Positions 9,456 to 18,458 of a stretch of DNA of 64,000 nucleotides are shown here, piece after piece (the stretch's first letter is position 1; every line of letters starts with the position of its first letter). A program made the translations under genes and the position numbers. The stretch is taken from positions 1 through 64,000 of the forward strand of contig JAIEFR010000003.1 of the NCBI GenBank assembly GCA_029066845.1, given 5' to 3'. The DNA is from Clostridia bacterium (GTDB taxonomy: Bacteria > Bacillota > Clostridia > Christensenellales > Borkfalkiaceae). Below the pieces are notes generated by a model. That model was not told where the DNA came from and searched no databases. It was given only the letters and a program-made list of their open reading frames with translations.

Positions 9456-10745
9456 TTATTCGCCGTCCGACGGCTGCATTTCCTGCGTATCCGCGGGCTG
9501 TTGCGCCTGCTGAATGACGTCGGCAACAGCGGGGTACTTGTCCTTGCGGATAAGCTCGCTTATCTCCTCGCCGTCGCGCTGTCTTATAAGATAGCCCTCG
9601 CTCTCCGTTCCCTCTCTGCCGTAGCTTACAATCTTATCCTCGTCGCCCTGCACGACGACGGGTTCGGGGCGCGGCAGACTTGCGGTCACCTTGGACGAGA
9701 AGGAATAGCTGTAACCGTCTTCCTCGCCGTAAACCGTACAGCAGACCGAGTTCAAAGTGCAGTTGACGCGGATATATATCGGGGTTTTGCGGTTGTTTTT
9801 AAATTTTAAATCGAAATAATTGCCGCTTACCATAGCGTCGCGCGAGGGCGCAACGTAGGAAACCTGCAGGCTGTGCGGGTGGTATTCAACTATGCCCAGC
9901 CCCGACAGCAGCGCGGCGTTGTACAGCGTGGTGGAAACCTGGCACACGCCGCCGCCCACGCCCAGAACGAACTTGCCGTTTTCGATTATTTTTGCCGACT
10001 TAAAGCCGTTTTCCTGAGTGCGCGCGCCCACCGTTTGGTTGAACGAAAACACGCCGCCGCCCTCTATCACCGTGCCGTTAATTTTCTGCGCGGCAAGGCG
10101 GATATTGGACGACCTGTCGGTATTGTCCGCGTCGAAATAGGTTGTAAAGGAATAGAGCCTGCGAGTGCGCGCCTTGACGTCGTCCACCGATTCAGTCCTC
10201 GTAATATCGCGAGTACATATGCGCACGTCTTGAAAATCACCGTTCAGCGAGGAGGAAATATCGTCCAACAGTTTTGCCTTGTCGCACTCCACGCCGTCCG
10301 AACCTTGAAAGTAAGTAAACGCTTCGCCCGCGGTATTGAATACGGCGTAAGGCTCCACGACGGGGCGCGAAAAGTCGGCGCAGATATTGGTTACAATCTC
10401 CTCCGCGCCGTTCAGAAAATAGTGCACGGGCGCAGTATATTCGCCGCTCTTTTTTATGGCAAGCAGCGTATCGGTAAAGCCGTCCTTAAAATCAATTTCG
10501 GGATATGAATACTCGTACACGCGTTCATCGGCGCATATGCGCAATCGTTTTTGTTTTAAATCCTCCTCCACACCCTTCCTGAGCGCGGACTTCGCCGCGT
10601 TTATCGTCATTCCGCCTACGTCCGTGCCGTTGACCGTCACGCCGCGCGGAAGCCTGCCCGTAAAGCCGCAGCACAAAAATAATGCGCTTGCAATAAATAC
10701 AAGCGCAGTAAAAATTTTTAAAGTTTTAACAAGACTTTTTTTCAA
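9456..10745 (-). CDS. VanW-family envelope protein with G5 domain
   Basis: A 429-residue exported or membrane-anchored protein. There is one N-terminal hydrophobic segment (residues 8-28). A peptidoglycan-binding-like domain follows (about 38-130, starting VNGTDVGGMT), then the VanW domain (about 200-340, with GGGVFSFNQTVG and GVGGGVCQVSTTLY), then a C-terminal G5-like domain and an acidic Gln-rich tail. The family is common in Clostridia and linked to cell-wall functions; its reaction is not established, and a VanW domain does not by itself mean vancomycin resistance. The start is TTG (MKKSL), overlapping the stop of the PHP gene by 4 bases. Confidence 0.9.
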   Translation of the reverse strand: MKKSLVKTLKIFTALVFIASALFLCCGFTGRLPRGVTVNGTDVGGMTINAAKSALRKGVEEDLKQKRLRICADERVYEYSYPEIDFKDGFTDTLLAIKKSGEYTAPVHYFLNGAEEIVTNICADFSRPVVEPYAVFNTAGEAFTYFQGSDGVECDKAKLLDDISSSLNGDFQDVRICTRDITRTESVDDVKARTRRLYSFTTYFDADNTDRSSNIRLAAQKINGTVIEGGGVFSFNQTVGARTQENGFKSAKIIENGKFVLGVGGGVCQVSTTLYNAALLSGLGIVEYHPHSLQVSYVAPSRDAMVSGNYFDLKFKNNRKTPIYIRVNCTLNSVCCTVYGEEDGYSYSFSSKVTASLPRPEPVVVQGDEDKIVSYGREGTESEGYLIRQRDGEEISELIRKDKYPAVADVIQQAQQPADTQEMQPSDGE

Positions 10746-11575
10746 ATTATTTTAAGTGCGGAAAGCAGCTTGTCGTCGGGATAGAACGCAGGCTCGCCCA
10801 CGCGCCTGTTGCCCTCGGCATAGTGCGTATCCGAACCGCCCGTTACAAGCAGACCGTATTTTTCCGCAAGCTCCTTATAGTACTGCGTTTCCTTAGCAGT
10901 ATGCCCCGAATAGACCGCTTCTATGCCTGAAAGTCCGCAGGGTAGGAGCCGCTCTATAAGCTTTTGCACGCCCTCTTTGTCGAGGGATATTCTGCCCGGG
11001 TGGGCAAGCGAGCACACGCCGCCGCAGGACGAAATGAGTTCGGCGGTTTCCTCTGGTGAAGGTCTGCCCACGCACGAAAAGCCGGGCTTGCCGTAACCGA
11101 GATAGCGCGCATAAAAATCGAAGGGCGAGCGCGCGTAGCCCTTTCTTGCTCCCGCGGTTGCAATGTACATACCGTGCAGCGGCGAAAGCTTACTCTTCCG
11201 TTCCCTTATAACCTCGCCGTAGCTTAGGCGAACGCCAGCCGCCGAAAGTTTTTTCAGAACGTCGAAGGCGCGCTCCTCCGCGCCGTCGTAAAGCTTCTTG
11301 TGAAAGCGCACGTATTTTTCGCAGCCGCAGTCCATACCGTAGCCGAGAATATGCACCTTTATATTATTGTCGTAGGCTGAAACTTCCTCGCCGTCAACCG
11401 CTATTATGTCCGATGCAAGCGCAAGCTTTTTAACCTCGCCGCGCGCGTTGGCATTGTCGTGGTCGGTCACCGAAATAAGCCCCACGCCCGCACGCCTTGC
11501 CGCCGCGATTACGTCCGCGGGTGACTGGGCGCCGTCCGAATAGTAGGTGTGAACGTGCATATCCGCCCGAATCAT
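10742..11575 (-). CDS. PHP-domain metal-dependent phosphoesterase
   Basis: A 277-residue PHP (polymerase and histidinol phosphatase) domain protein of the YciV/RnaAM-like group. Metal-binding motifs are HVHTYYSDG (residues about 7-15), TDHDN (about 37-41), a glycine-rich middle, SLAHPGR and GGSDTHYAEG. Relatives act on 3',5'-nucleoside bisphosphates or 5' ends of short RNAs; the substrate here cannot be told from sequence. It overlaps recF by 4 bases (ATGA) and vanW by 4, so the three are translationally coupled. The first ATG directly touches AGGAG, so the ATG five codons on may be used. Confidence 0.9.
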   Translation of the reverse strand: MIRADMHVHTYYSDGAQSPADVIAAARRAGVGLISVTDHDNANARGEVKKLALASDIIAVDGEEVSAYDNNIKVHILGYGMDCGCEKYVRFHKKLYDGAEERAFDVLKKLSAAGVRLSYGEVIRERKSKLSPLHGMYIATAGARKGYARSPFDFYARYLGYGKPGFSCVGRPSPEETAELISSCGGVCSLAHPGRISLDKEGVQKLIERLLPCGLSGIEAVYSGHTAKETQYYKELAEKYGLLVTGGSDTHYAEGNRRVGEPAFYPDDKLLSALKII

Positions 11576-12657
11576 CTCCTGACCGCGCCCCCTTCAATCA
11601 TTATCTTATTTACTTCCTTGCCGTACAGCACGCGCTCTGCGTGGGTGCAGGTTATTATGGTCTGCAAACCGTCCGTGCGCCCGACAAGCTTTTTGCGCCT
11701 GGGCAAATCCAGCTCGCTCATAACGTCGTCTAAAATGAGAACGGGATAGTCGCCGCACGCCTGCTTGAAAACGTTTACCTCGGCAAGCTTTATTGCAAGC
11801 GCGGCGGTACGCGTCTGCCCCTGCGAGGCAAAGTTTTTGGCGTCCGCTCCGTTTATTATTATGTCGAGGTCGTCGCGGTGCGGTCCGCTTGCGGTATACC
11901 CCAGGCGTATGTCGCGGTCGTAGTTATTCGAAAGCTCGTCGAACAGCCGCTTTTCCAATTCCTCCGCCCCGCCCTTGTATTTCTTTTCGGGGCAGACGAC
12001 AAGCTCCTCCTGACCGTCGGTGAGATAGGCGTGCGCCTCGGCGGCAAGGGGGGCAAGCTTTTCAACGTAGTCCGCCCTGCTGCTTGCAACCACCGCGCCG
12101 TACTTGCACAATTGTGCATCCCACACGGGGAGCGTGTCGTACACCGTATCCAGATCCCTGCTCTTTAAAAGATTGTTGCGCTGTTCCAGAATTTTGTTGT
12201 ACCTCGAAAGCGCGACGAAATAGGAACGCGAAAGCTGGGAAATGGACAAATTCAAAAAACGCCGTCTTTCGTCGGGGCCGTCCTGGATAAGGCGCAGTTC
12301 CTGCGGCGAAAAGAACACCGCAAATACGTTGCCCATTAAATCGGCGTTGCGCGTAATCTTGTTGCCGTTTATTTTTACCTCGCGCCCGCTTTCGGTTATG
12401 CGCGCGGAAATTTCCACCTCGCCGTAACGTCCCTGGCAGGTGCAGGAAATATTTGCAACCTGCTCGCCGCTCCTAATCAGCTGTTTTTCGCGGCGGGTGC
12501 GCGGCGAAGTGCCCGTGCAGAGGTAAAAAACCGCCTCCGCACAGTTGGTCTTGCCCTGCGCGTTTTTGCCGAAGAGCACATTAAGACCGGAAGAAAATTC
12601 GAATTTTTCCTCGCCGTAATTTCTGAAATTTTTCAAAACCAGATTTTTTATATACAT
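11572..12657 (-). CDS. recF: DNA replication and repair protein RecF
   Basis: A 361-residue SMC-like ATPase without long coiled coils that helps load RecA at single-strand gaps. Walker A GKNAQGKTN (about residue 34), the long central domain, signature region FASQGQTRTAALAIKLAE (about 285-302) and Walker B YPVLILDDVMSELD (about 315) are all present. Length is typical. It is divergent from dnaA rather than downstream of dnaA-dnaN as in most Firmicutes. It heads the recF-PHP-vanW operon. No clear ribosome site precedes the ATG. Confidence 0.97.
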   Translation of the reverse strand: MYIKNLVLKNFRNYGEEKFEFSSGLNVLFGKNAQGKTNCAEAVFYLCTGTSPRTRREKQLIRSGEQVANISCTCQGRYGEVEISARITESGREVKINGNKITRNADLMGNVFAVFFSPQELRLIQDGPDERRRFLNLSISQLSRSYFVALSRYNKILEQRNNLLKSRDLDTVYDTLPVWDAQLCKYGAVVASSRADYVEKLAPLAAEAHAYLTDGQEELVVCPEKKYKGGAEELEKRLFDELSNNYDRDIRLGYTASGPHRDDLDIIINGADAKNFASQGQTRTAALAIKLAEVNVFKQACGDYPVLILDDVMSELDLPRRKKLVGRTDGLQTIITCTHAERVLYGKEVNKIMIEGGAVRR

Positions 12658-12799
12658 TTTACTTTAAAAAATACTTTATTTCGAAACGATTTTGGTATAT
12701 AATGAAAAGTGTCGCAAGGCGCACTTGTATTTCAAAGCACTCAACTATTTATAATTATAGCAGAAATATTAAGAAAACTCAAAGAAAAAAAGGTAAATT
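12658..12799. promoter_or_regulatory. recF-dnaA divergent promoter region
   Basis: A 142-base AT-rich spacer. TATAAT occurs at 12698-12703 (with TG just upstream, extended -10 type) and 12750-12755 on the plus strand, either of which could serve dnaA. I looked for TTATNCACA-type DnaA boxes on both strands and saw none, so I do not call an origin here. Confidence 0.5.
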
Positions 12800-14149
12800 A
12801 TGGCGGATACTTCAAACCTTGACTTTATCTATCAACCCATCAAGGAAAAAATGCAGGAAACGATAACCCACATAACCTTTCTCACGTACATCGACAAGCT
12901 GGTGCCCGTGGAAATCGACGGGCGTTATATCGTGCTTGAAACGCTGACGGAAAATTTTGCGCAGTATATTACCAAAAACCTTTCCGAAAAAATGCGCGAC
13001 GCGATTATCAAAGCCAACGTGGGCGTTTCCGACTTCCGCCTTGTAGTAAAGGGCAGCCGCAGCTACGCATACGAATCGACTAGCGAGGAGCACGGTTACA
13101 ATCCCCCCAACAATCTGAACAAACGCTTTACCTTCGACAGCTTCGTCGCGGGCAATAACCTGTTCGCCTTCGAGGCGGCTAAAAACGTTGCCGACGACCC
13201 CGCGGGCGTCTACAACCCCCTGTTCATTTACGGCGGCACGGGCTTGGGCAAGACACACTTAATTCAGGCGATTGCCAACCAGATTATTGCCGAAAAGCCC
13301 AACCTTAAAGTCGTGTACGCCACCTGCGAGCAGTTTGTAAACGAAATTATCGATACGATGTTCGCTTCCAAGGGTCCCGACGCACGCGAAAAGAGCAACA
13401 GGTTAAGACAGCACTACCGCAGCGCGGACGTCCTCATTATCGACGACATACAGTTTATTGCCAACAAAAAGGCCGTTCAGGAAGAATTCTTCCATACCTT
13501 TAACGAACTGGTTTCGCGCGGCAAGCAGATAGTTATAACTTCCGACCAGCCCCCCAAGGAGCTGACCGCGCTGGAAGAAAGACTGAGAACACGCTTCTCG
13601 GGCGGGCTTGTGTTCGACGTAATGCCGCCCAACCTGGAAACCAAAATTGCAATATTGAAGAAGAAGGCTTTCGAAAAGAAGTGCATAGTACCCGACGACG
13701 TGCTCTCCTTCCTCGCTCAGGATTCTGGCGACGACGTGAGGACGCTTGAAGGCAGGCTTACCAAGGTAATATTCGCAAGCAAACTGCACGAAACGCCCAT
13801 AACCGTAGCCCTTGCAAAGAGTGCGCTGAACGAAGCCGTATCCGAGGGCGGCACGGAGGAGATTACCCCCGCAAGCGTAATAAACGCCGTTACCGGTTTT
13901 TACGGAGTTACCAAGAACGAGCTTATTGGCAAGTGCAAGAAAAAGGAGCTTGTACTGCCCAGGCAGGTTTGTTGCTATCTTATGTGCGAGCTTCTGTCCC
14001 TCCCCCTTATGTCGATAGGTAAGGAGCTGGGCGATAGAAACCACACCACCATCCTCTACTCGCGCGACAAGGTTGAAAGTATGATTGCCGTAAGCGACAA
14101 GATGGCGAAAGACATCGACGACATTAAAAACATTATCCTGAAAAAGTGA
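12800..14149 (+). CDS. dnaA: Chromosomal replication initiator DnaA
   Basis: A 449-residue AAA+ ATPase that binds DnaA boxes and opens the origin. Domain I is about residues 1-80 and a short linker follows. The AAA+ core has Walker A GGTGLGKTH (about 145), Walker B VLIIDDIQFI (about 211) and sensor regions. The C-terminal DNA-binding domain IV has the family motif near residue 415 (GDRNHTTILYSRDKVE). AAGG lies just upstream of ATG. It is followed by a hairpin and mnmG; dnaN is not adjacent. Confidence 0.98.
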   Translation: MADTSNLDFIYQPIKEKMQETITHITFLTYIDKLVPVEIDGRYIVLETLTENFAQYITKNLSEKMRDAIIKANVGVSDFRLVVKGSRSYAYESTSEEHGYNPPNNLNKRFTFDSFVAGNNLFAFEAAKNVADDPAGVYNPLFIYGGTGLGKTHLIQAIANQIIAEKPNLKVVYATCEQFVNEIIDTMFASKGPDAREKSNRLRQHYRSADVLIIDDIQFIANKKAVQEEFFHTFNELVSRGKQIVITSDQPPKELTALEERLRTRFSGGLVFDVMPPNLETKIAILKKKAFEKKCIVPDDVLSFLAQDSGDDVRTLEGRLTKVIFASKLHETPITVALAKSALNEAVSEGGTEEITPASVINAVTGFYGVTKNELIGKCKKKELVLPRQVCCYLMCELLSLPLMSIGKELGDRNHTTILYSRDKVESMIAVSDKMAKDIDDIKNIILKK

Positions 14150-14155
14150 TTTTGA

Positions 14156-14182
14156 ACGCCCGCTTCGGCGGGCGTAAATTTT
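14156..14182 (+). terminator. Hairpin between dnaA and mnmG
   Basis: An 8-bp stem ACGCCCGC/GCGGGCGT with a TTCG loop, then AAATTTTT. Likely a full or partial terminator after dnaA. It lies only 14 bases before the mnmG ATG. Confidence 0.7.
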
Positions 14183-14189
14183 TAGCATT

Positions 14190-16052
14190 ATGAAAGAATT
14201 CTCTCTTGGCAAATACGACGCCGCAGTGGTCGGCGCGGGACACGCGGGATGCGAAGCCGCGCTTGCCCTTGCGCGCACGGGACTTAAAACCGCGGTGCTC
14301 ACGTTAAATCTCGACGCTATTGCCTTTATGGCGTGCAACCCCTCTATCGGCGGCACGGCTAAGGGTCATCTCGTGCGCGAAATCGACGCGCTGGGCGGAG
14401 AGATGGGCGTGAACGCAGACGCCACCGCTCTGCAGATTAAAATGCTCAACGTCGGCAAGGGAGCGGCGGTGCAGTCGCTGCGGTGCCAGTCGGACAAGAA
14501 CGCCTACCACGCACGGATGAAGAGCGTGCTGGAAAACACCGAGAACCTCAGAATTATTCAGGGCGAGGTTGCGGAAATAATAGTCGAGGACGGCAAGGTT
14601 GCGGGGCTTAAAACGACCTACGGCGGAGTTATAAACTGCCGTGCCGTAGTGCTTGCCACGGGCGTGTATTTAAACGCGCAGACCATCACGGGCGACGTAA
14701 TTAAAAAGAGCGGACCGAACGGCTTTTCCGCCGCCGACGCGCTGACTCAAAACCTGATTGATTTGGGCTTTACCGTGCGCCGCTTCAAGACGGGCACCCC
14801 CGCCAGAGTGGACTTCCGCACGATAGATTTAAGCAAATTGACCCCCCAGTATGGCGAAAACAACGTGGGACCGTTCTCATTTATCACGCAGAATCCCCCC
14901 GAAAACAAAATGCCGTGCTACCTGGGCTATACCAACCTTGCTACCCACAAGGTCATTCTGGACAACCTGGACCGTTCACCCCTCTACAACGGCACAATAG
15001 AATCGACGGGTCCGAGATACTGCCCCTCCATCGAAACCAAGGTGGTGCGCTTTGCCGACAAGGAAAGGCACCAGATATTTATAGAGCCCGAGGGCGCTGA
15101 CACGCTGGAAGCGTACGTTCAGGGAATGTCCTCCTCCCTCCCCCACGACATTCAGATAGAGATGTACCACACGGTAGAGGGCTTGGAACACGCCGACATT
15201 ATGCGCTTTGCCTACGCCATAGAATACGACTGTATAGATACGCTGGACGTCTACCCCACCCTTGAATTCAAAAAGGTGCAGGGGCTTTACACCGCGGGGC
15301 AGATTAACGGCACCTCCGGCTATGAGGAAGCGGCGGCGCAGGGACTTATTGCGGGACTGAACGCAAGCTTGAAGCTGCGCGGAATGCCTCCCCTCGTCCT
15401 CGGCCGCGACGAGGCGTATATAGGCGTGCTTATAGACGATCTTGTAACCAAGGGCACGGAAGAGCCTTACAGAATGATGACCTCGCGTGCGGAATATAGG
15501 ATAGAATTGCGGCAGGACAACGCCGACTTCCGACTCACGCAAAAGGGGTACGATAGCGGACTTGTGACCGAGGAGAGATATGCAATATATCTCAAACGCA
15601 AGGAGCAATATGAAGCCGCCGTGCAATATCTGGAGCACACTTCCTTTACGCCCGACAGAACGCAGGAGCTTTTGGAAGAATACGGCTTTTCGAGAGCGGC
15701 AGGCTCGCTTTCGATAGCCGACCTTATAAGGCGCGGAATACCCCTCGACAAAATAAGCGCGGCAACAGGCGAGACAGGCTTTGCGCGCGACGTGGCAGAA
15801 TCCGCCGAAATCTTTATACGCTACGAGGGTTATTTAAAGAAGAATGCGGAGCAGATTGCCCGCGCGAAAAAGTACGAGGACAAGCTTTTGAGCGAGGATA
15901 TAGACTACTCCAAAATCGAAGGTCTGCGGCTGGAAGCCAGGGAAAAGCTGAACAAGATAAAGCCGCGCTCACTGGGTCAGGCTTCGCGTATTTCGGGCGT
16001 TAACCCCGCGGATATTGCCGTATTAACCGTTTGGCTGTCGCTTAAAAAGTGA
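14190..16052 (+). CDS. mnmG: tRNA uridine-5-carboxymethylaminomethyl enzyme MnmG
   Basis: A 620-residue FAD enzyme which, with MnmE, modifies the wobble uridine (cmnm5U34) of several tRNAs. The N-terminal Rossmann motif is VVGAGHAGCEAALALA (about residues 11-26). CNPSIGGTAKGHLVREIDAL is the GidA signature near 52. The C-terminal part (about 500-620) has the helical MnmE-binding domain and ends in NPADIAVLTVWL. Length is typical. No ribosome site is seen between the dnaA hairpin and the ATG. The dnaA neighbourhood is common for this gene, but mnmE is not in the window. Confidence 0.97.
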   Translation: MKEFSLGKYDAAVVGAGHAGCEAALALARTGLKTAVLTLNLDAIAFMACNPSIGGTAKGHLVREIDALGGEMGVNADATALQIKMLNVGKGAAVQSLRCQSDKNAYHARMKSVLENTENLRIIQGEVAEIIVEDGKVAGLKTTYGGVINCRAVVLATGVYLNAQTITGDVIKKSGPNGFSAADALTQNLIDLGFTVRRFKTGTPARVDFRTIDLSKLTPQYGENNVGPFSFITQNPPENKMPCYLGYTNLATHKVILDNLDRSPLYNGTIESTGPRYCPSIETKVVRFADKERHQIFIEPEGADTLEAYVQGMSSSLPHDIQIEMYHTVEGLEHADIMRFAYAIEYDCIDTLDVYPTLEFKKVQGLYTAGQINGTSGYEEAAAQGLIAGLNASLKLRGMPPLVLGRDEAYIGVLIDDLVTKGTEEPYRMMTSRAEYRIELRQDNADFRLTQKGYDSGLVTEERYAIYLKRKEQYEAAVQYLEHTSFTPDRTQELLEEYGFSRAAGSLSIADLIRRGIPLDKISAATGETGFARDVAESAEIFIRYEGYLKKNAEQIARAKKYEDKLLSEDIDYSKIEGLRLEAREKLNKIKPRSLGQASRISGVNPADIAVLTVWLSLKK

Positions 16053-16123
16053 AAGTATAATAAACAACAAAATAAACCACACACAGACAAATTGCGCGCG
16101 CGCACGCATTATATAATGCGGTT

Positions 16124-18397
16124 ATGCACGTTAAACTCAACTTCAAAACCGTATCAATGTACGCAATATACGCCCTTGCCCTGATAGCACTCAACTATGC
16201 GTTGCCCAAAGTGCCGTTCGGGCTGGGGCTGTGTTTTTCTATGCTGGTATGCGGCACCAACATAATAGCCGCGCCCGTACTGTACGCCCTTTCGTCCATA
16301 GTGACGCTGGACTGGATAACAATGCTTTTAAGCCTTTTCGAGTGCGGCTTTCTTACGGCGATTACCTTTATCTACAGAAGGACGCGCCGAAAAATCCGCT
16401 TCGAGAGCATAATATACATACTCCTCTCCCTCGCGCCCTTTATCGCCTTTTCGCGCTGGCAGGGCATCGACAACCTTTATATTACAAGCAACCCCTACGT
16501 ATTGAAGTCGATTGCCGCGCTTGCCGTAACCGTGTTCACCTTTTTCGCATTCCGCTGTGTGCACTCGCTTCTGTTCCGCCTTTACAGATGCAAGCTGCGC
16601 GCCGACGAGCTGATATGCATTTCGGTGGTATGTATAGTGGCAGGCGTGGGAATCTGCAATCTTGCGGGGATATACGCCTACATATGCATTGGCGCGGGCG
16701 TGACGGCGTTTGCCGTGCGGCTGACAAAAAGTCCCGCCGCCGTAATAGTCGCCTGCGTGCTCTCCGCCCCCTGCGCGATAGTAGGGCTGAATTTTCAACA
16801 CGTGACGGCGTTTGTGATAATTGCTATAATCGCCCTCGCGTTTGCCGAGCTGGGCAGATTCGCACCCGTAGTCGCCGCGCTTGCGGGAGGCGCGGGCTAT
16901 CTGTACCTCACGGGGGCGTTCACGCAGGGCGTAGCCTCCGCGGTTATATACGCGCTCATACTCGTTCTCTGCTGCATACTCCCCGTTCTGCCGCCGCAGA
17001 AGAGCGTGGAAAATATGCGTAACCTATTGGCGGTTAAAAAGGTTCTTCCGCGCACAGACGAGGAACGCTATAAGGAATACGTATCCGAAAAGCTTTACAG
17101 AATGAGCGAGGTCTTCCGCGAAATAGAGAGCGCGTTCGTCGCGCTTGACGACGGTCCCGACGACGGCGCAATGAAAAAGCGTATGCTTGCCGAAACCAAG
17201 CAGAGTATGTGCGCGGGCTGCAAAAAGAAGGACGCCTGCTCTCACACAAAAGTCTACCGCGGCTTTTCCTCCCTCATCGAAGCGGGTTGCTTAAAGGGCA
17301 AGGTAAGCTTTGTGGACTTATCTTCCGACATAACGCTCAATTGCAGCGACCCCGCCAACCTTATAGAAACGGTCAACCACCTGTTATACGAATACCGCAA
17401 GATGACGCTGGAAGCGGAGAACGCAAAGAGCGGACGCAAGCTGCTTGCGGGACAGGCGCGGGGCATTGCCGAAGTGCTTAAAGGGCGCGCCGTGGAGTTC
17501 TGCCGCGAGAGCGACGACTTTTCCGCAATGGAAAAGAAGATTGGCGACACCCTTGCCGCAAACGGCGTTTCCTGCCCCGAAATACGTATGCGCGGACAGG
17601 CAAACAAGGAAATCAGTCTGACGGTTGTGGACTGCAAAAACTTCAACCCCGTAAAGAAGACCGTTGAGAGTGTGACGGGCTTGAAGCTTATGCTTAAGGA
17701 CAAGACGGTGTACGACGGACAGAAGACCGCATACCTCTTGGTTGAACCGCCCAAGTACGACGCGGCGTTCGGCGTGGCGTTTGCCGTTAAGGACAACGAG
17801 CGCGTTTCGGGCGACACACACTCCGTAATAAAGATTAACGAGCACTCATTTTTAATGGCGCTGTCCGACGGTATGGGAAGCGGCGAATACGCGCGCAAGG
17901 TATCCACCACCGCCATTTCGCTCATAGAAGCTTTCTACCGCTCCGAAATTCCCACGGACATCGTGCTTGACACCATAAACAAACTGCTGTGCTTTAACCG
18001 CGACGAACGCTTTACCTGCATAGACGCCGCCGCAATAGACTTGAACACGCTGACCGCCTCCTTTATAAAGATAGGCTCGCCCGTCGGCATAATCGTGAGA
18101 AAGGGCGAAATCAAGGTGCTGGAAAGCCACTCTCTCCCCCTGGGAATTCTGGACAGTCTGCACCCCACCACCTGCAAGGAACAGCTGAAAAACAACGATA
18201 TAGTCACCTTTATGAGCGACGGCGTGACCTCGGCGTTCAACGGCGTTTCCGACCTGTACGACTTTTTGCAGACCTTAAAGCCGCTCAATCCGCAGAACCT
18301 TGCGGAAAAAATTCTTGCCGCCGCAAAAGAGCGCGTGCAGGGCACTCCCGACGATATGACAGTGCTTTGCGTGCGCATATTCAAGCGGCAAGTGTAA
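16124..18397 (+). CDS. spoIIE: Stage II sporulation protein E (SpoIIE phosphatase)
   Basis: A 757-residue membrane phosphatase that dephosphorylates SpoIIAA and so activates sigma-F in the forespore. Residues about 10-300 contain about ten hydrophobic segments. A linker with CAGCKKKDACSH (about 365-376) follows, the conserved cysteine motif of the family. The C-terminal PP2C-type domain (about 545-750) has MALSDGMGSGEYA and VTFMSDGVTSAF with the metal-binding aspartates. Length is slightly below B. subtilis SpoIIE. TATAAT at 16112-16117 lies only 6 bases before the ATG and no ribosome site is visible, so the start or the mRNA may be unusual. Confidence 0.96.
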   Translation: MHVKLNFKTVSMYAIYALALIALNYALPKVPFGLGLCFSMLVCGTNIIAAPVLYALSSIVTLDWITMLLSLFECGFLTAITFIYRRTRRKIRFESIIYILLSLAPFIAFSRWQGIDNLYITSNPYVLKSIAALAVTVFTFFAFRCVHSLLFRLYRCKLRADELICISVVCIVAGVGICNLAGIYAYICIGAGVTAFAVRLTKSPAAVIVACVLSAPCAIVGLNFQHVTAFVIIAIIALAFAELGRFAPVVAALAGGAGYLYLTGAFTQGVASAVIYALILVLCCILPVLPPQKSVENMRNLLAVKKVLPRTDEERYKEYVSEKLYRMSEVFREIESAFVALDDGPDDGAMKKRMLAETKQSMCAGCKKKDACSHTKVYRGFSSLIEAGCLKGKVSFVDLSSDITLNCSDPANLIETVNHLLYEYRKMTLEAENAKSGRKLLAGQARGIAEVLKGRAVEFCRESDDFSAMEKKIGDTLAANGVSCPEIRMRGQANKEISLTVVDCKNFNPVKKTVESVTGLKLMLKDKTVYDGQKTAYLLVEPPKYDAAFGVAFAVKDNERVSGDTHSVIKINEHSFLMALSDGMGSGEYARKVSTTAISLIEAFYRSEIPTDIVLDTINKLLCFNRDERFTCIDAAAIDLNTLTASFIKIGSPVGIIVRKGEIKVLESHSLPLGILDSLHPTTCKEQLKNNDIVTFMSDGVTSAFNGVSDLYDFLQTLKPLNPQNLAEKILAAAKERVQGTPDDMTVLCVRIFKRQV

Positions 18398-18412
18398 ATT
18401 GACAGAGCACAC

Positions 18413-18446
18413 AAAAAGCCCCGGGCACATTAGCTCGGGGCTTTCA
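18413..18446. terminator. Bidirectional terminator spoIIE/malQ
   Basis: A 12-bp stem with one mismatch, AAAGCCCCGGGC / GCTCGGGGCTTT (18415-18444), A-run on one side and TTTT nearby on the other, between convergent genes. Confidence 0.85.
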
Positions 18447-18458
18447 AAATTTTAAAAT

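Noticed and set aside
9456..10745. Vancomycin resistance from the VanW domain
   Set aside because: VanW-domain proteins are widespread in susceptible Clostridia, and no vanHAX or vanRS genes are present.
12658..12799. oriC between recF and dnaA
   Set aside because: The gap is short and I see no DnaA-box consensus or clustered repeats; it was kept only as a promoter region.
13403..14356. Minus-strand frame of 317 codons over dnaA and mnmG
   Set aside because: It is antisense to two certain genes and has no recognisable domains.
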